Source: Blumeriella jaapii (Eukaryota > Ascomycota > Leotiomycetes > Helotiales > Drepanopezizaceae). Taken from it: a stretch of DNA of 64,000 bases. Location of the stretch: NCBI GenBank assembly GCA_009599575.1, contig VWND01000064.1, positions 1 to 64,000 on the forward strand. The letters run 5' to 3'. This document shows, piece by piece, positions 35,887 through 45,789 of this stretch. The first letter of the stretch is position 1, and each line of letters opens with the position of its first letter. The translations under genes and the position numbers were made by a program. The notes beneath the pieces are model-generated. The model did not search any database, had not been told where the DNA came from, and saw only the letters and a list, made by a program, of their open reading frames with translations.

Positions 35887-36327
35887 ATGGAAATTTTCGA
35901 TAGCGATAATAAAAATAATATAAATAGCTTGATATATAATAGCTTTATTCGAGCTAAAAATACAAAAGTATATTCGTATTACGATTTTAATATTATTATT
36001 ATATATTATTTAATAACTGACGATAATTTTACTAAAATACTTATTTTCAATTTGCGACGAAAGCGAAACCTGTTAAAAAGGCTGTCAACAATCTTTTTTA
36101 CCGATTATAAAGCAAAAGCAATAGTAATATCTAACCAGCGTCGAGAGCAACCGGCTCGCAGGCATTTTCGAAAGCAACCGGCTCGCAAGCATTTTCGAAA
36201 GCAACCGGCTCGCAGGCATTTTCGAAAACAACCGGCTCGCAGGCAAACCTACGTGCTTTTTAATTACAGCTTTTTTTATTTTAATCGCAGTCCAATTTAT
36301 TTTCTCGATCGTAATTTAATTTTTTAA
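35887..36327 (+). pseudogene. Unknown E1 ORF with a 27-bp coding repeat
   Basis: Open for 146 codons. The N-terminal 85 residues are acidic/aromatic with no known motif. Then 3.6 copies of a 9-residue unit QPARRHFRK (27 bp, 36147-36245). The reading frame without stops upstream probably begins left of 35887 (LKRTDISNRKRN). The sense strand agrees with that of the transposase relic. It may be an accessory protein of the transposon or its N-terminal part. Not recognised. Confidence 0.4.
36147..36245 (+). repeat. 27-bp tandem repeat GCAACCGGCTCGCAGGCATTTTCGAAA
   Basis: 3.6 nearly identical copies, differing by single G/A changes, of a unit with higher G+C than its surroundings (key parts: ccggctcgc and ttttcgaaa). 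It codes for QPARRHFRK in frame with 35887-36327. Confidence 0.88.
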
Positions 36328-36599
36328 AACGGCTTTTTATATATATTGCATCTGCTGCTTTTATTACTACTGCTATTGCTATTGCTTCGAAGCAAACGCA
36401 AGCCAAAGTTAAAAATGGAAAAAGGCTTTCCCAAACATTTATAACCTTTTTATTTGACGAAAACGAAGATAATAGACAGAAAGTCAAAAAAAACGAAAGC
36501 GCAAATCCAATATTTTTTAATATTTAAAAGCTTCCGAATCCAGGGAAATATAACAAAAAGCAGCTAGAAAAGTATTTATCGAATATACTAAAACCGAAA

Positions 36600-37620
36600 A
36601 TAAAATTATAGCTGAACTAAAGCTTTGGAACCGCCGGATTTATATAACAGGATTCGATCGAAACAAATTTTTATATACCGGTACAAAAAGTTTTTCCGGG
36701 CTTATCGAATATTAATATTATATTTAAAAATTGCGTTTATAAATCGAACTCCGATTTTAAAAATTAAAAAAGTTTAATTTTTCGTAAAACATATATATTT
36801 TACCAAAAGTTTGTTCAGAAACAATCGTTATAATAAGGCTTTAATACAAAACACGGATTACGGATTTTTGAAAAATGCGATTAATTCGCGATTTCAAACA
36901 TATTAAATCGAATTATTATTTTTTTTTTTTTTTTTCGGCGATCGATATTGCTAATATATCCGAATTAAAATTCAATTTTTTGCGTTGTAAATTTATTTGG
37001 CCTTTTGCATATTAAAATACTGGATATAGTTTATTTAAACTTTTAAATTCCGTTGTTTATATTATAATTTACGAGCGTTTTACTCGCATTTATAATAAAA
37101 CCAAAAACGATAAACTTTCGAAATTTATTCGTTATTATCAGCTAGCCGTATTTAATAGCTTTTATAAATTGGCTGTTTTTAATGCTTTATTAATAAACGA
37201 TTTTCTATTTAACGCAATTCCTATTTTATTAAAGCGCCAAATTCGCGAAATTATCGATTTTAATCAAAACTAAAATATAGCCGTAGATAATAACTTTTTC
37301 GCGAATATCAACGAAAGCATTTAATAATCTAAAATTAATAAAAGGATTAATAAATTTAATAATAAAATAAATTAAAATAAAAAATAATGCTTAATTATTA
37401 ATTTTCGAACGACTAATACTAATATTAATATTTTGGAAATATATAATATTTATTTAATTTTAGCGTCCGAAAAAGCAAACGGAAATAATAGCATATAAAA
37501 AAAGTAAATATATATTATTTATACAAATACCGAATTTTGTTCGTTTTATATTTCGCGTTTTTTATCGCGGCGGAACGCGTTTTTATATAAATAATATACG
37601 TCTGTTTTGATTTTTTTATT
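36600..37620 (+). pseudogene. Unknown E1 relic ORF
   Basis: A long plus-strand reading from about 36640, ITGFDRNKFLYTGTKSFSGL, through VYIIIYERFTRIYNK (about 37050-37100) and FIRYYQLAVFNSFYKLAVFN (about 37127-37190) to about 37360, and again around 37430-37590 (NILEIYNIYLILASEKANG). Stops are nearly all TAA/TAG at places where Gln would suit, the decay pattern of a former gene. No family recognised; it may be a second transposon gene. Confidence 0.35.
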
Positions 37621-37990
37621 TTTTTATGCGTTTGCATTTTGCATTTTTTTTAATAATATTTATTTTTTTTATTATATATATTTATTATTATTGCGATAAT
37701 AATATATTAATCGTTATAATAATACGACGTTTTTTAATATAACGCGACTATTTATCTAGCAATAATCGGTTAACGAATCTTTTTTTTTTATTACTTTCGT
37801 TTTTATTTTTATTTTTTGCAATACTTACAGCTTTTTCCGATTCCGATATAACGACGATTATATTTATAACGATTATAATAAGCGCATATATAAAAAAGCT
37901 GGCAATAAAAACCGCGATAAAGCTAAAAAAATAAAATTAGTAATAAAACCGAATATAAAGCTAAATGCGATATTAATAATCAAAATAAAA
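37621..37990. other. AT-rich region, nothing recognised
   Basis: AT-rich sequence with short T runs between the unknown relic ORF and the Asn-rich repeat ORF. Confidence 0.5.
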
Positions 37991-37992
37991 AT

Positions 37993-38691
37993 ATGGCCGT
38001 TATTAATAACGATTCCGGTATGTATAATAAAAACGAAAACGATAATATAAATAGCGAAAATAATAATATAAATGGCGAAAATATTAATATAAATAACGAA
38101 GATATTAATATAAGTAACGAAGATATTAGTATAAATAATAATAAAAACAATAATATGAATAATAAAAATAATAATATAAATAGCGAGAATATTAATATAA
38201 ATAACGAAAATATTAATATAAATAACGAAAATATTAATATAAATAACGAAAATATTAATATAAATAACGAAAACGTTAATATAAATAACAAAGATAATAA
38301 CTTGAATAACGAAAATAATAATATAAGTAACGAGAATATTAATATAAATAATAAAAATATTAATATAAATAATAAAAATGTTAATATAAATAACGAAAAC
38401 GTTAATATAAATAACGAAAACAATAACGTGGATAACGAAAATAATAACGTAAATAATAAAAATATTAATATAAGTAACGAGAATATTAATATAAATAACG
38501 AAAACGTTAATATAAATAACGAAAACAACAACGTAGATAATAAAAATAACAACGTAAATAACGAAAATAACAACGTGGATAACGAGAACGTTAGTATAAA
38601 TAACGAGGAAAATAGCGACGTTATAAACGGCGAAAACAATAATACAAATAATCGTAGTAATATTATAAATAACGAAAAAAAAAAAATATAA
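37993..38691 (+). pseudogene. Asn-rich repeat ORF of E1
   Basis: Open for 232 codons. The core (38031-38640) consists of variants of a 21-bp unit coding NENININ (AACGAAAATATTAATATAAAT). Its composition (Asn, Ile, Glu, few Gln) explains why it stays open. It lies just upstream of the transposase relic and on the same strand, so it could be a low-complexity N-terminal extension of that protein; this is inference. The opposite strand is also open (37980-38639) by composition. Confidence 0.4.
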
Positions 38692-39660
38692 AATTAAAAG
38701 GTTTTTTACGATAATATAAATATATATCGCGTTTAGAAATAGTGCTAATAATTATAAAATGCAATGCAAGCTTTAAATAAAGCTGAAATAGTATTTTCCG
38801 ATATATCTGGGTTGATTGTTTTTTCGTATAATTCAATTTTATTTGTTATTGCTTCCAGCCCACTTTTTTTATTAATTTTATTAAATCTCGAGTTTATTAC
38901 TGTATTAATAATTAAAAAACTTATATTATTTTTTCATTTTGCAATTAAGCTATAATACGAAAAAAACTCGATATTCCGAACGATATATAAACAGCTTCGA
39001 CAGTTTTTTTTATAGCCTAAAACGTTATTTTTAAACAAGGAAATGTATTAAAGCTGCTTTTTAAAATAAATATTTTAAAAAAACAAATGCGTGCCTATTT
39101 TTTATTATTGCGTTTATTAAAGCGATCGATTACTGTCGTATTAAAAAAAGCAAATTATATTAGAAAAAAGGCAGAAAAAAAAAAAACCGGGGCGTATACG
39201 AATAATCAGAAAAACGTAGTATTATTAGTATAATTCAATAAATTTGATCGCTTATCTGATGCGAGCAAATATTATTATAAACAAAATGCATCTGGGCATG
39301 GCTTAGTATATTAATAAATTTTATAAGTTTTATTATTCTAAAACTTAAAAATATTTGCATTAACGATTTTCGGAAATTTTGCCCGAAGTTTAAACGGTAA
39401 TATTTTTTTGCTAAGAAATATCGTCAGATTAATAAATCTTATAAATAGCTTTTCCAAAAGTCGTATTACGTTTATTAAACGTAAGCATCGATCGAAAACC
39501 CTTTATTGCTATCGGAGGTATTATTTTTATTATAATAAAAATAGCTTTCGAAAAAAAGTTATCCGATAATATTAACGTTTATTTAAAAAATCAAAAGCTT
39601 TTTATTTTTAATAAAACGTTCGAAATTGTTTCGAAGCAAATTGCATACCGGAGCGTTATT
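38692..39660 (+). pseudogene. E1 transposase relic, N-terminal region (poorly preserved)
   Basis: Upstream part of the transposase frame. Around 39360-39440 the reading RKFCPKFKRxYFFAKKYRQI has the look of the N-terminal Cys-containing segment of Tnp2-like transposases followed by a Tyr/Arg-rich segment. Many stops and frame shifts; the limits are approximate. Confidence 0.35.
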
Positions 39661-42060
39661 ATAATTCTTTAAAAGTTTAATAATACAAAAAAAACTGATG
39701 TGTTTATATAAATAAATTTTTTATTAAATATATTATCGGATTAAATCGAGCTATTATAATAAAAGTCCGGAAAACCTATTTTTTACAAGCCGAATTAAAA
39801 ATCGGTATTTACGATCGGAAATATTTCGAAAAATTTACTAGCTTTTAATATTATATATCTGTCCCGCTTATTTTATTTATAAACGATTTCGGAATATATC
39901 GTAATAATTACAGGGCTATTAAAAGGTTTTATATTATACCGGCGAATTTGATTTTTGAAAAACGCCGAAAGCTTAGTAACAATTTCACTTTTATTTTAGG
40001 GCCATATAAAGCGGCGATATCGAACGTCGTAGCCAATTTGAAGCCTGGTATAAGCAAGCTTATTAAAAATGTTTTTATTCGAATTAATAATAAAAATATT
40101 ATAATAAAAGCTTTTTTAATCGTTTTTTTAAAAGATATGCTTTAATAAGCCGATAATTCTGGATTTATACGCTATAACGTTATATTCGGATATAAAATAT
40201 ATTATATATAATTATACGAACGAAAAAATTAGAATTTCGATTTTTTTTATTTTTTACGTTATTATTAAAATATAATATATTTTCGTCGGCGTGGACGAAA
40301 AATAAACAACTATTAGCGAAGCCGTTTTTTCGCAGATTATAATATGCGAAAAAATAGGCCAGATTTTTTTTCTTATCGCATCCGCTTTCGATCTGGTTTT
40401 TAGGCGAGTTTTATAACGCATTTTATTCAAAATGGAAAAAAATAAATAAAATTTTATTCGATTTGTTATTTAATATTATTCTAACGAAATTAAATTTTAT
40501 TAAATTTATTAAAGTTATGCAAAACTTTTCGTTTCCATTTGATTAGCCGCGTATATAATTATTTTTTTTATTTGTTTTTCGTAATTATTTTTAAAAACCG
40601 AGCGAGCAATTATTTTAATTTTTCTTTTATTTTACGATATCGCGGAAAAAAATTTTAATATAAGCTATCTTATTTAAATACATTAATGCGTATACAAAGC
40701 GAAAACTTATTTGTTAAAAGCTTGATACGCTTGTTTCGTTATATTGCTATTATTTTTACGAAGATTTACTCGAAGATTTTATATATATTACCGGAAAATA
40801 TCTATTACTTTTTGCGAAAATTTCGCATAGCTTATAATATCCTATTTCGCAATGCACAAAAGGCCGGGCAAAAAGTTATACCGAAAGAAAATACAAACAA
40901 CGTTAAAAAAAGTATTTCCAACCTTTTTAACGTTGATGCTTAAAATAAAAATAAAAATAAAAATAAAAATAACGTCGCAAAAAACGCCCGACCAGCGAAA
41001 AAAACGGGACAAATAAAATAAGCTTTTTATTTTATCTAATTTTTTATATCGGATTTTATTTATTCGATAATGCTAAAAAATATGCGTATATTATAAATAG
41101 AAACGTATTGGCCGGAAAGTTTAAACATAAGTAAATAATCAGGATATAACTGCCAAAGATATTATAACGCTATACTAACAACGTTTTTTAATACTAGTAA
41201 TTAAAAAGATTGGGCTAATATCGCAGCACTTTTTAATTTTATAGCTTATTTTTTTTCTAAAAAATAATATATAATAATTATTTCGATTAAAATTCGCCGC
41301 GCGCGTGGAAAAACATATATTCCGAATTAAACGGTTCTTTGAATATTATCCAAAAGTATTATTCCGAATTGATTTAAAGCTTTATTTTATTTCTTTTTTC
41401 GAACGATTTAAAAAAAATAAAAAGCCGGAATAAAACAGCCTGAATATTAATTATATATAATAAAATTAATATCGACGTGAAAAGCTACGCTGTATTTCGC
41501 ATTACAGCAAAAAAAGCATTGCGCATAAATAAAAGCTTGTTTATATTAACTATTGCATTTAGGGTTTTTAATAAGCAATTTCGAAGCGTTTTTAATAAAA
41601 GTAAATAATGCTTTTTTTAAACGCATTTAAATTAATATATACAAATTACGCAATTTATAATATTATTATTTTTAATCGAAAAAATCGAATTATATAATAC
41701 TAACGATTGTTATATATTTTTTCGAATAATCGCCGTCGCACTTTTAATATTAAAAACTTTTGTTAAATCGATAGCGATAATAATAATAATATCGATAGCA
41801 GTCGTATTTGCTAAATCGCTTAATTTTGCATCGCGCAGTTTTAAAATAAATTCTACGTTTTTTTTGTATATTACGAAATCGAAAAAATAAATAATAATAA
41901 TAAAAATCCAATGGAAAATAAAATATTGGGTCTGGAAATCTGGCGGATAGCTCGAAATGCTAAATTTATTAAATTGCTTAGGTTATATTACGACCAGAAT
42001 TATTTGATATTTTGTCCGATAAATAATAAAAAAGAATAAAATAGAAAAAACCTAAAAAAT
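39660..42060 (+). pseudogene. E1 Tnp2-like (CACTA/Plavaka-related) transposase relic
   Basis: The diagnostic part is 39750-40190. It reads KTYFLQAELKIGIYDRKYFE, then SVPLILFINDFGIYRNNYRA, then IIPANLIFEKRRKLSNNFTF, ILGPYKAAISNVVANLKPG, KAFLIVFLKDML, two stops where the family has Gln-Gln, and ADNSGFIRYN. This order (VPL.LF.D.FG.YRN.YR, TPANL, T.GPHG, LKPG, AF..A..GDMPQQ.ENSG) is that of a Tnp2-type transposase domain found in many ascomycete and basidiomycete genomes, with an Asp in the IDDFG and DMPQQ motifs. Downstream, FIKVMQNFSFPFDxPRI (about 40494-40545) fits the conserved AFQNFPYPPGWPRI region. An open frame of 85 codons (40686-40943) follows. The end near 42060 is not precise. Confidence 0.75.
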
Positions 42061-42120
42061 AAGTTATATTATATATGCGACTGGTCGATTAATTATATAT
42101 AAACGTAGATAACGGTATTA

Positions 42121-42410
42121 TAAGAATAATAAGATTGATAATAAAAATAATAGAAATAATAAAAATAATAATAAAAAAGATAAAAAGCATAATAAAAATA
42201 ATAATAAAAATAATAAAAATAATAATAAAAATAATAAGAATAATAATAGGAAAGATAAAAAGCATAATAAGAATAATAATAAAGATAACGGCGACGTTGA
42301 TAAAAATAATTATAAAAATAATAGATATTATAATAAAAATAATAGTAATATTAAATAGTGATAGAATAAAAATGGTAAAAATAATAATAAAACGTTGCAT
42401 TAATATTATA
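42121..42410. repeat. A-rich (AAT/AAA)n array
   Basis: Irregular repeats of aataataaaaat type, open in both directions by composition (92 and 126 codons). It lies between the transposase relic and the right triplet array, and may be the most decayed part of that array. Confidence 0.75.
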
Positions 42411-42419
42411 TAAAAGTGG

Positions 42420-43480
42420 TAGAAGCGACGAAATAGTGGTAATGATAATGGTGATGGTGATAATGGCAACGAGGTGGCGGCGACGAAATGGTGGTGATGA
42501 TGTTGATAATAGTAGTATTAATAGTAGTGGCGTTGGTGGTAATATTAGTAATAGTATTAATAGCGACGAAATGGCGGCGACGAGGTGGTAATGGTAATAG
42601 TGATATTAATAATAGTATTGGTAATGTTAGTGATGGTAGTAATAGCGACGAGGTGGTGATGGTAATAGTGGTGTTAATAATAGTGGTATTGGTGTTAGTG
42701 ATAGTGTTAGTAGTGGTGATGTTGGTGACGAAATGGCGGCGACGAGGTGGTGGTGTTAATGGTAGTGTTGGTAATAATAATGTTGATGTTGATGATAATG
42801 TTGATAATAATGGTGTTAATAATAGTGTTGATAGCGACGAGATGGCGGCGACGAAATGATGGTATTGGTAATAATATTAATAGTAGTGATAATAGCGACG
42901 AGGTGGTAGTGATGATGTTGATGGTAGTATTAATAATAGTATTAATAATAATATTAGTGGTGGTGTTAATAATAGCGACGAGGTGGCGGCGACGAAATGG
43001 TAGTAATGGTAGTGTGTGTTGGTGGTAGTGGTAATAGCGACGAAATGATGATGATGGTGTTAATAATGGTATTAATAGTGGTGTTGATAATAGTGTTAGT
43101 GTTAGTAATGGTGGTGGTATTAGTGTTGATGATGGTGGTGGTGTTGGTATTAATGGTAGTGTTAATAGTGGTATTAATAGTGGTATTAATAATGGTGTTA
43201 ATAGCGACGAGATGGCGGCGACGAGGTGGTGGTAATGTTGGTAATAATATTAGTTGTGGTATTGGTGATGGCGACGAGTTGGCGGCGACGAGGTGTTGGT
43301 GGTAGTGGTGGTAGTAGTGGTGGTAGTGGTGGTGTTGATAATAGTGGTGTTGGTGGTAGTGTTAATGGTGTTGGTAGTGGTGGCGACGAGTTGGCGGCGA
43401 CGAGGTGGTGGTGGTGGTGGTGGTGTTGGTGGTGGTGGTGTTGGTGACGAAGTGGCGGCGACGAGATGGTGGTATTAATA
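42420..43480. repeat. E1 right G-rich (RRT)n triplet array
   Basis: Triplets GGT, GAT, AGT, AAT and GTT, interrupted every 60-130 bases by GCGACGAGGTGGCGGCGACGA blocks. Reverse-complement counterpart of the left array (31925-34790), and more GGT-rich towards the element end. Confidence 0.9.
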
Positions 43481-43619
43481 AGGTTAATATTAAAAAATAA
43501 TATTTAATAAACGTATTAATAGTTTAATATAAGTTTTTTAATATATATTCGAAAGTTTGATCAATATTAAATATCGATTTAATATAATAAATTTATAGGT
43601 TTATAGTTTTGTTTTAGTG

Positions 43620-43990
43620 TTAACACCGACCGATTATACACCGATTATACATCGATTATATTCGATAATACCGATTATATTCGATAATACCGATTATACT
43701 CGGTGTAAAATCGTCACATCGATGTAAGAGTAAACCGCGCCATTTCGGTGTTGACACCGATTAGCAACCGATTATACCCGGTTTTAAAACCGGGTATACA
43801 CCGATTATAATCGGTTTTAAAACCGATTGTAATCGATTAAAACCGGTAATAATCGGTATACAATCGGTTTTAAAACCGATTATAATCGGTGTATACTCGG
43901 TTTTGAAACCGATTATAATCGGTATATACCCGGTTTTAAAACCGATTATAATCGGTGTATACCCGGTTTTGCAACCGGGTATAATCGGTT
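43620..43990. repeat. E1 subterminal palindrome array
   Basis: Copies of ACCGATTATAATCGGT and related palindromes up to 20 bases before the right end. It closely matches E2 (1540-1942) but with fewer units. The left end of E1 has only a short, degenerate version (31711-31800: aaccgatttaacaccgag), so the ends are asymmetric. Confidence 0.85.
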
Positions 43991-44018
43991 GTGATCCGAC
44001 CCTAGATAAGCCGTACGG

Positions 44019-44277
44019 AAGTTAAGCAAAAAGATGGCGGCCATTTTAAGAAAAAAGGCTTTTTCAACGAAAATGCGAGCGCTATCGAAAATAAAAAAAA
44101 CAGAACAGCAGAACAGCCATAATTTACGACCGAAAACGGAAGAAACAGTTATAATTCACGACCAAAAGCGAAAAAAACCGTACGTTATTTCGAAAGCGTA
44201 ACGTACGTTATATACGAAAGCATACGCATAAAAAAATCAATCGCTTTTAGAAACCAAAAGCCTAGAAAAAAGAATAA
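44019..44277 (+). other. B1 region between the E1 insertion and 3' LTR
   Basis: Untranslated 3' part of B1, matching B3 61120-61382. Includes ggcggccattttaag and the repeated phrase ataattyacgacc (44114 and 44151). Next to the LTR a purine tract agaaaaaagaataa (44264-44277) serves as polypurine tract. Confidence 0.7.
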
Positions 44278-44691
44278 TATCAGAAACCAATATTACGTAT
44301 ATAAGTCAGATAATCCGCCAAAACCTTTTGTTTTTTATTAATCTTCGAATAATACTTTTTGCGGATAAGCCGTAAAGGCCGGATAGTATTATAAAAGCTG
44401 AAAATAATATTTAAATAAAATATTTTATAGAAATAATTATTAAAAAACCAGTTATTAAAATTATATTAAAAAAGATTAAAAAAAGGTCGGGATAAGGGCT
44501 GGAAAAGCATATTAAATAAGGCTCGCCTGGTTTCCTGAGAAATACTTTTTTCGAGGGCTTTACCCCTTCTTTTATATTTATACACGCTTTTTACTAGAAA
44601 TGTAGAAGGTAGAAATCAGTCTGACTATTAATCCAACCTTATCTGAGCTCTATTATCTGAACTAGTGTTTCCCTGCCTTTCAATTCTTACA
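44278..44691 (+). repeat. B1 3' LTR
   Basis: Mutated start TATCAGAAACC and end CAATTCTTACA, followed by target duplication GCTTA (44692-44696). Confidence 0.93.
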
Positions 44692-44696
44692 GCTTA

Positions 44697-45260
44697 TTAG
44701 CTTAGAAAAGCTTAACAAAAATATCGAAACTTTTGTATTAAAATTTACTGATATTAAAATTCAAAAACTATAAAGCAAAGTCGAAAGTCTTATGCAATAG
44801 CAAAAAAAACTCTTTTACGTTAATTCGGATAATAAAAACGATTAAAATAATTTTTATAACAATTACTTTTCTTAAAATACGCGAAGCGATCAGCTTCGCC
44901 AAATTATCGTAAAAGTAATAGCTGCCCAATAGCAATTTCTTCGTGCTAGCGATTAAGATTAGCGAAACACTAATTATAATAACGATTATTAAAAGAAAAA
45001 AGAAAATCAACGCGGAAACCAGAATCGCGGCTACTAAAATAATAAAAATAATTATTAAAACAGACTTCGTAGCTTTAAGTGTGGATTTTATAATAATAAA
45101 AAAATTTACTGCGAAAAATCTTATATTCGCTCTGAATACAAAGCATTTAATTTTTGTATAAATAATAATATCTGTTATATTAATAAATACGGAGCGATTT
45201 GCTTCGGACCGGTAAAAGCAGAAATAAGTCTTTTTAATAAAGCTGAAAATTAAAGCTGAT
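44697..45260 (+). pseudogene. G: gag-like relic, 3' part
   Basis: Continues the frame of 4795 after B1: ISLEKLNKNIETFVLKFTDI (44703-44760), then KVESLMQxQKK, a Gln/Asn-rich segment with stops where Gln fits (44860-45060), and a Cys-containing tail FKCGFYNNKKIYCEKSY then CYINKYGAICFGPVKAEI (about 45071-45225). The Cys/Tyr spacing resembles a decayed zinc knuckle, and the INxxGxIxxGP tail recalls gag of some ascomycete retroelements. The family is uncertain. The open frame 44943-45161 in another frame is not chosen because it breaks this pattern. Confidence 0.45.
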
Positions 45261-45396
45261 TAAACACTATTCGCTTAAAAGTAAAAGGTACGAAATGGAA
45301 CGACTGCTTGGAAAACAAAAAAAATGCGAAAACGATTTTTACTAATAAAAAAAAACATTTCTAAAAAGATACTAATCAAAAAGAAAACCTTTATAT
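45261..45396. other. Spacer between gag relic G and the Copia 3' LTR
   Basis: A-rich, nothing recognised. The F element may have inserted here, but its other end lies outside the window. Confidence 0.5.
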
Positions 45397-45578
45397 TGCT
45401 AGTATCTTGACTAGTTAGTAGGCAGAGGGAGCAATAAATGCACACACGATAGGGTTGGTTGACTTGTAGTAGCATTCTAGGTATGGTGTGCGCCCTTATG
45501 GGGCGTGCACGGTACTCGGGAACTAGTCGTCTTGGCAACCAGTCATGTGAGCAATACGTGACACTTAATCTAGCAACA
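45397..45578 (-). repeat. F: 3' LTR of the Copia relic, hardly mutated
   Basis: In element sense it starts TGTTGCTAGATTAAG and ends CTAGCA, giving a short inverted terminal repeat (GCTAG/CTAGC). Directly upstream in element sense lies a purine tract AGAAAAGTG (45579-45587) as polypurine tract. G+C is far above its surroundings and the RIP pattern is weak. Confidence 0.65.
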
Positions 45579-45789
45579 CACTTTTCTGACAGCGTGCAAT
45601 AGCAGCTTTAAAGCTGATTACAGTGCGTCTGTTAGTAAAGAAAAAAACTAGCTATAACGTCACTTTTGTGCGTCATTTATTTTGTATGCTTTTAAAAGTA
45701 AACTCAGCGTTTTTAAAAAGCGCTGTAAAACTTTTTATATTTGTATATATAATACATCCCTTTTTTTATCAACTTTGCACTAGATTTTC

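Larger units (their letters stand above)
31695..44018 (+). mobile_element. E1: large DNA transposon with Tnp2-like transposase relic, inserted in B1
   Basis: The empty site is visible in B3 (61110-61130, A run followed by gttaagcag). Left flank aactta (31689-31694) and right flank aagtta (44019-44024) look like a 6-bp duplication with one mismatch. A 20-base imperfect inverted repeat lies near the ends: gggtgggattacaaccgatt at 31706-31725 against 43983-44002 (18 of 20 match). Inside: left C-rich triplet array, 18-bp repeats, unidentified relic ORFs, Asn-rich repeat ORF, transposase relic, A-rich array, right G-rich triplet array, palindrome array. Length 12.3 kb including a solo A LTR. The superfamily is inferred from the transposase. 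Confidence 0.8.
4796..44691 (+). mobile_element. B1: Ty3/Gypsy chromodomain retrotransposon, split by three inserts
   Basis: Both LTRs are present (4796-5209 and 44278-44691) with a perfect 5-bp target duplication GCTTA at 4791-4795 and 44692-44696. The element's own sequence is in four pieces: 4796-7965, 21756-23964, 30363-31694 and 44019-44691. The inserts are A1 (7966-21755), A2 (23965-30362) and E1 (31695-44018). Each junction reads through without a gap in the uninterrupted copy B3. Order of coding relics: gag, protease, reverse transcriptase, RNase H, integrase, chromodomain, then an antisense Ala-rich ORF. All are heavily mutated and no piece can be functional. Confidence 0.92.

Noticed and set aside
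36600..37620. Possible TET/JBP-type oxygenase gene, since such genes travel with some fungal DNA transposons
   Set aside because: No H-x-D...H...R pattern could be seen in the readable segments; kept only as an unknown relic ORF.
37980..38639. 219-codon Leu/Phe/Ser-rich minus-strand frame that looks like a membrane protein
   Set aside because: Mirror image of the 21-bp repeat ORF on the plus strand.
42135..42469. Lys/Ile-rich (plus) and Ile/Phe-rich (minus) frames resembling membrane proteins
   Set aside because: An AAT/AAA array with both strands open; hydrophobicity is a consequence of the repeated ATT/TTT codons.
45275..45538. 87-codon minus-strand frame with Pro/Arg-rich start
   Set aside because: It covers the Copia 3' LTR, which is not coding; its openness follows from the lack of RIP there.
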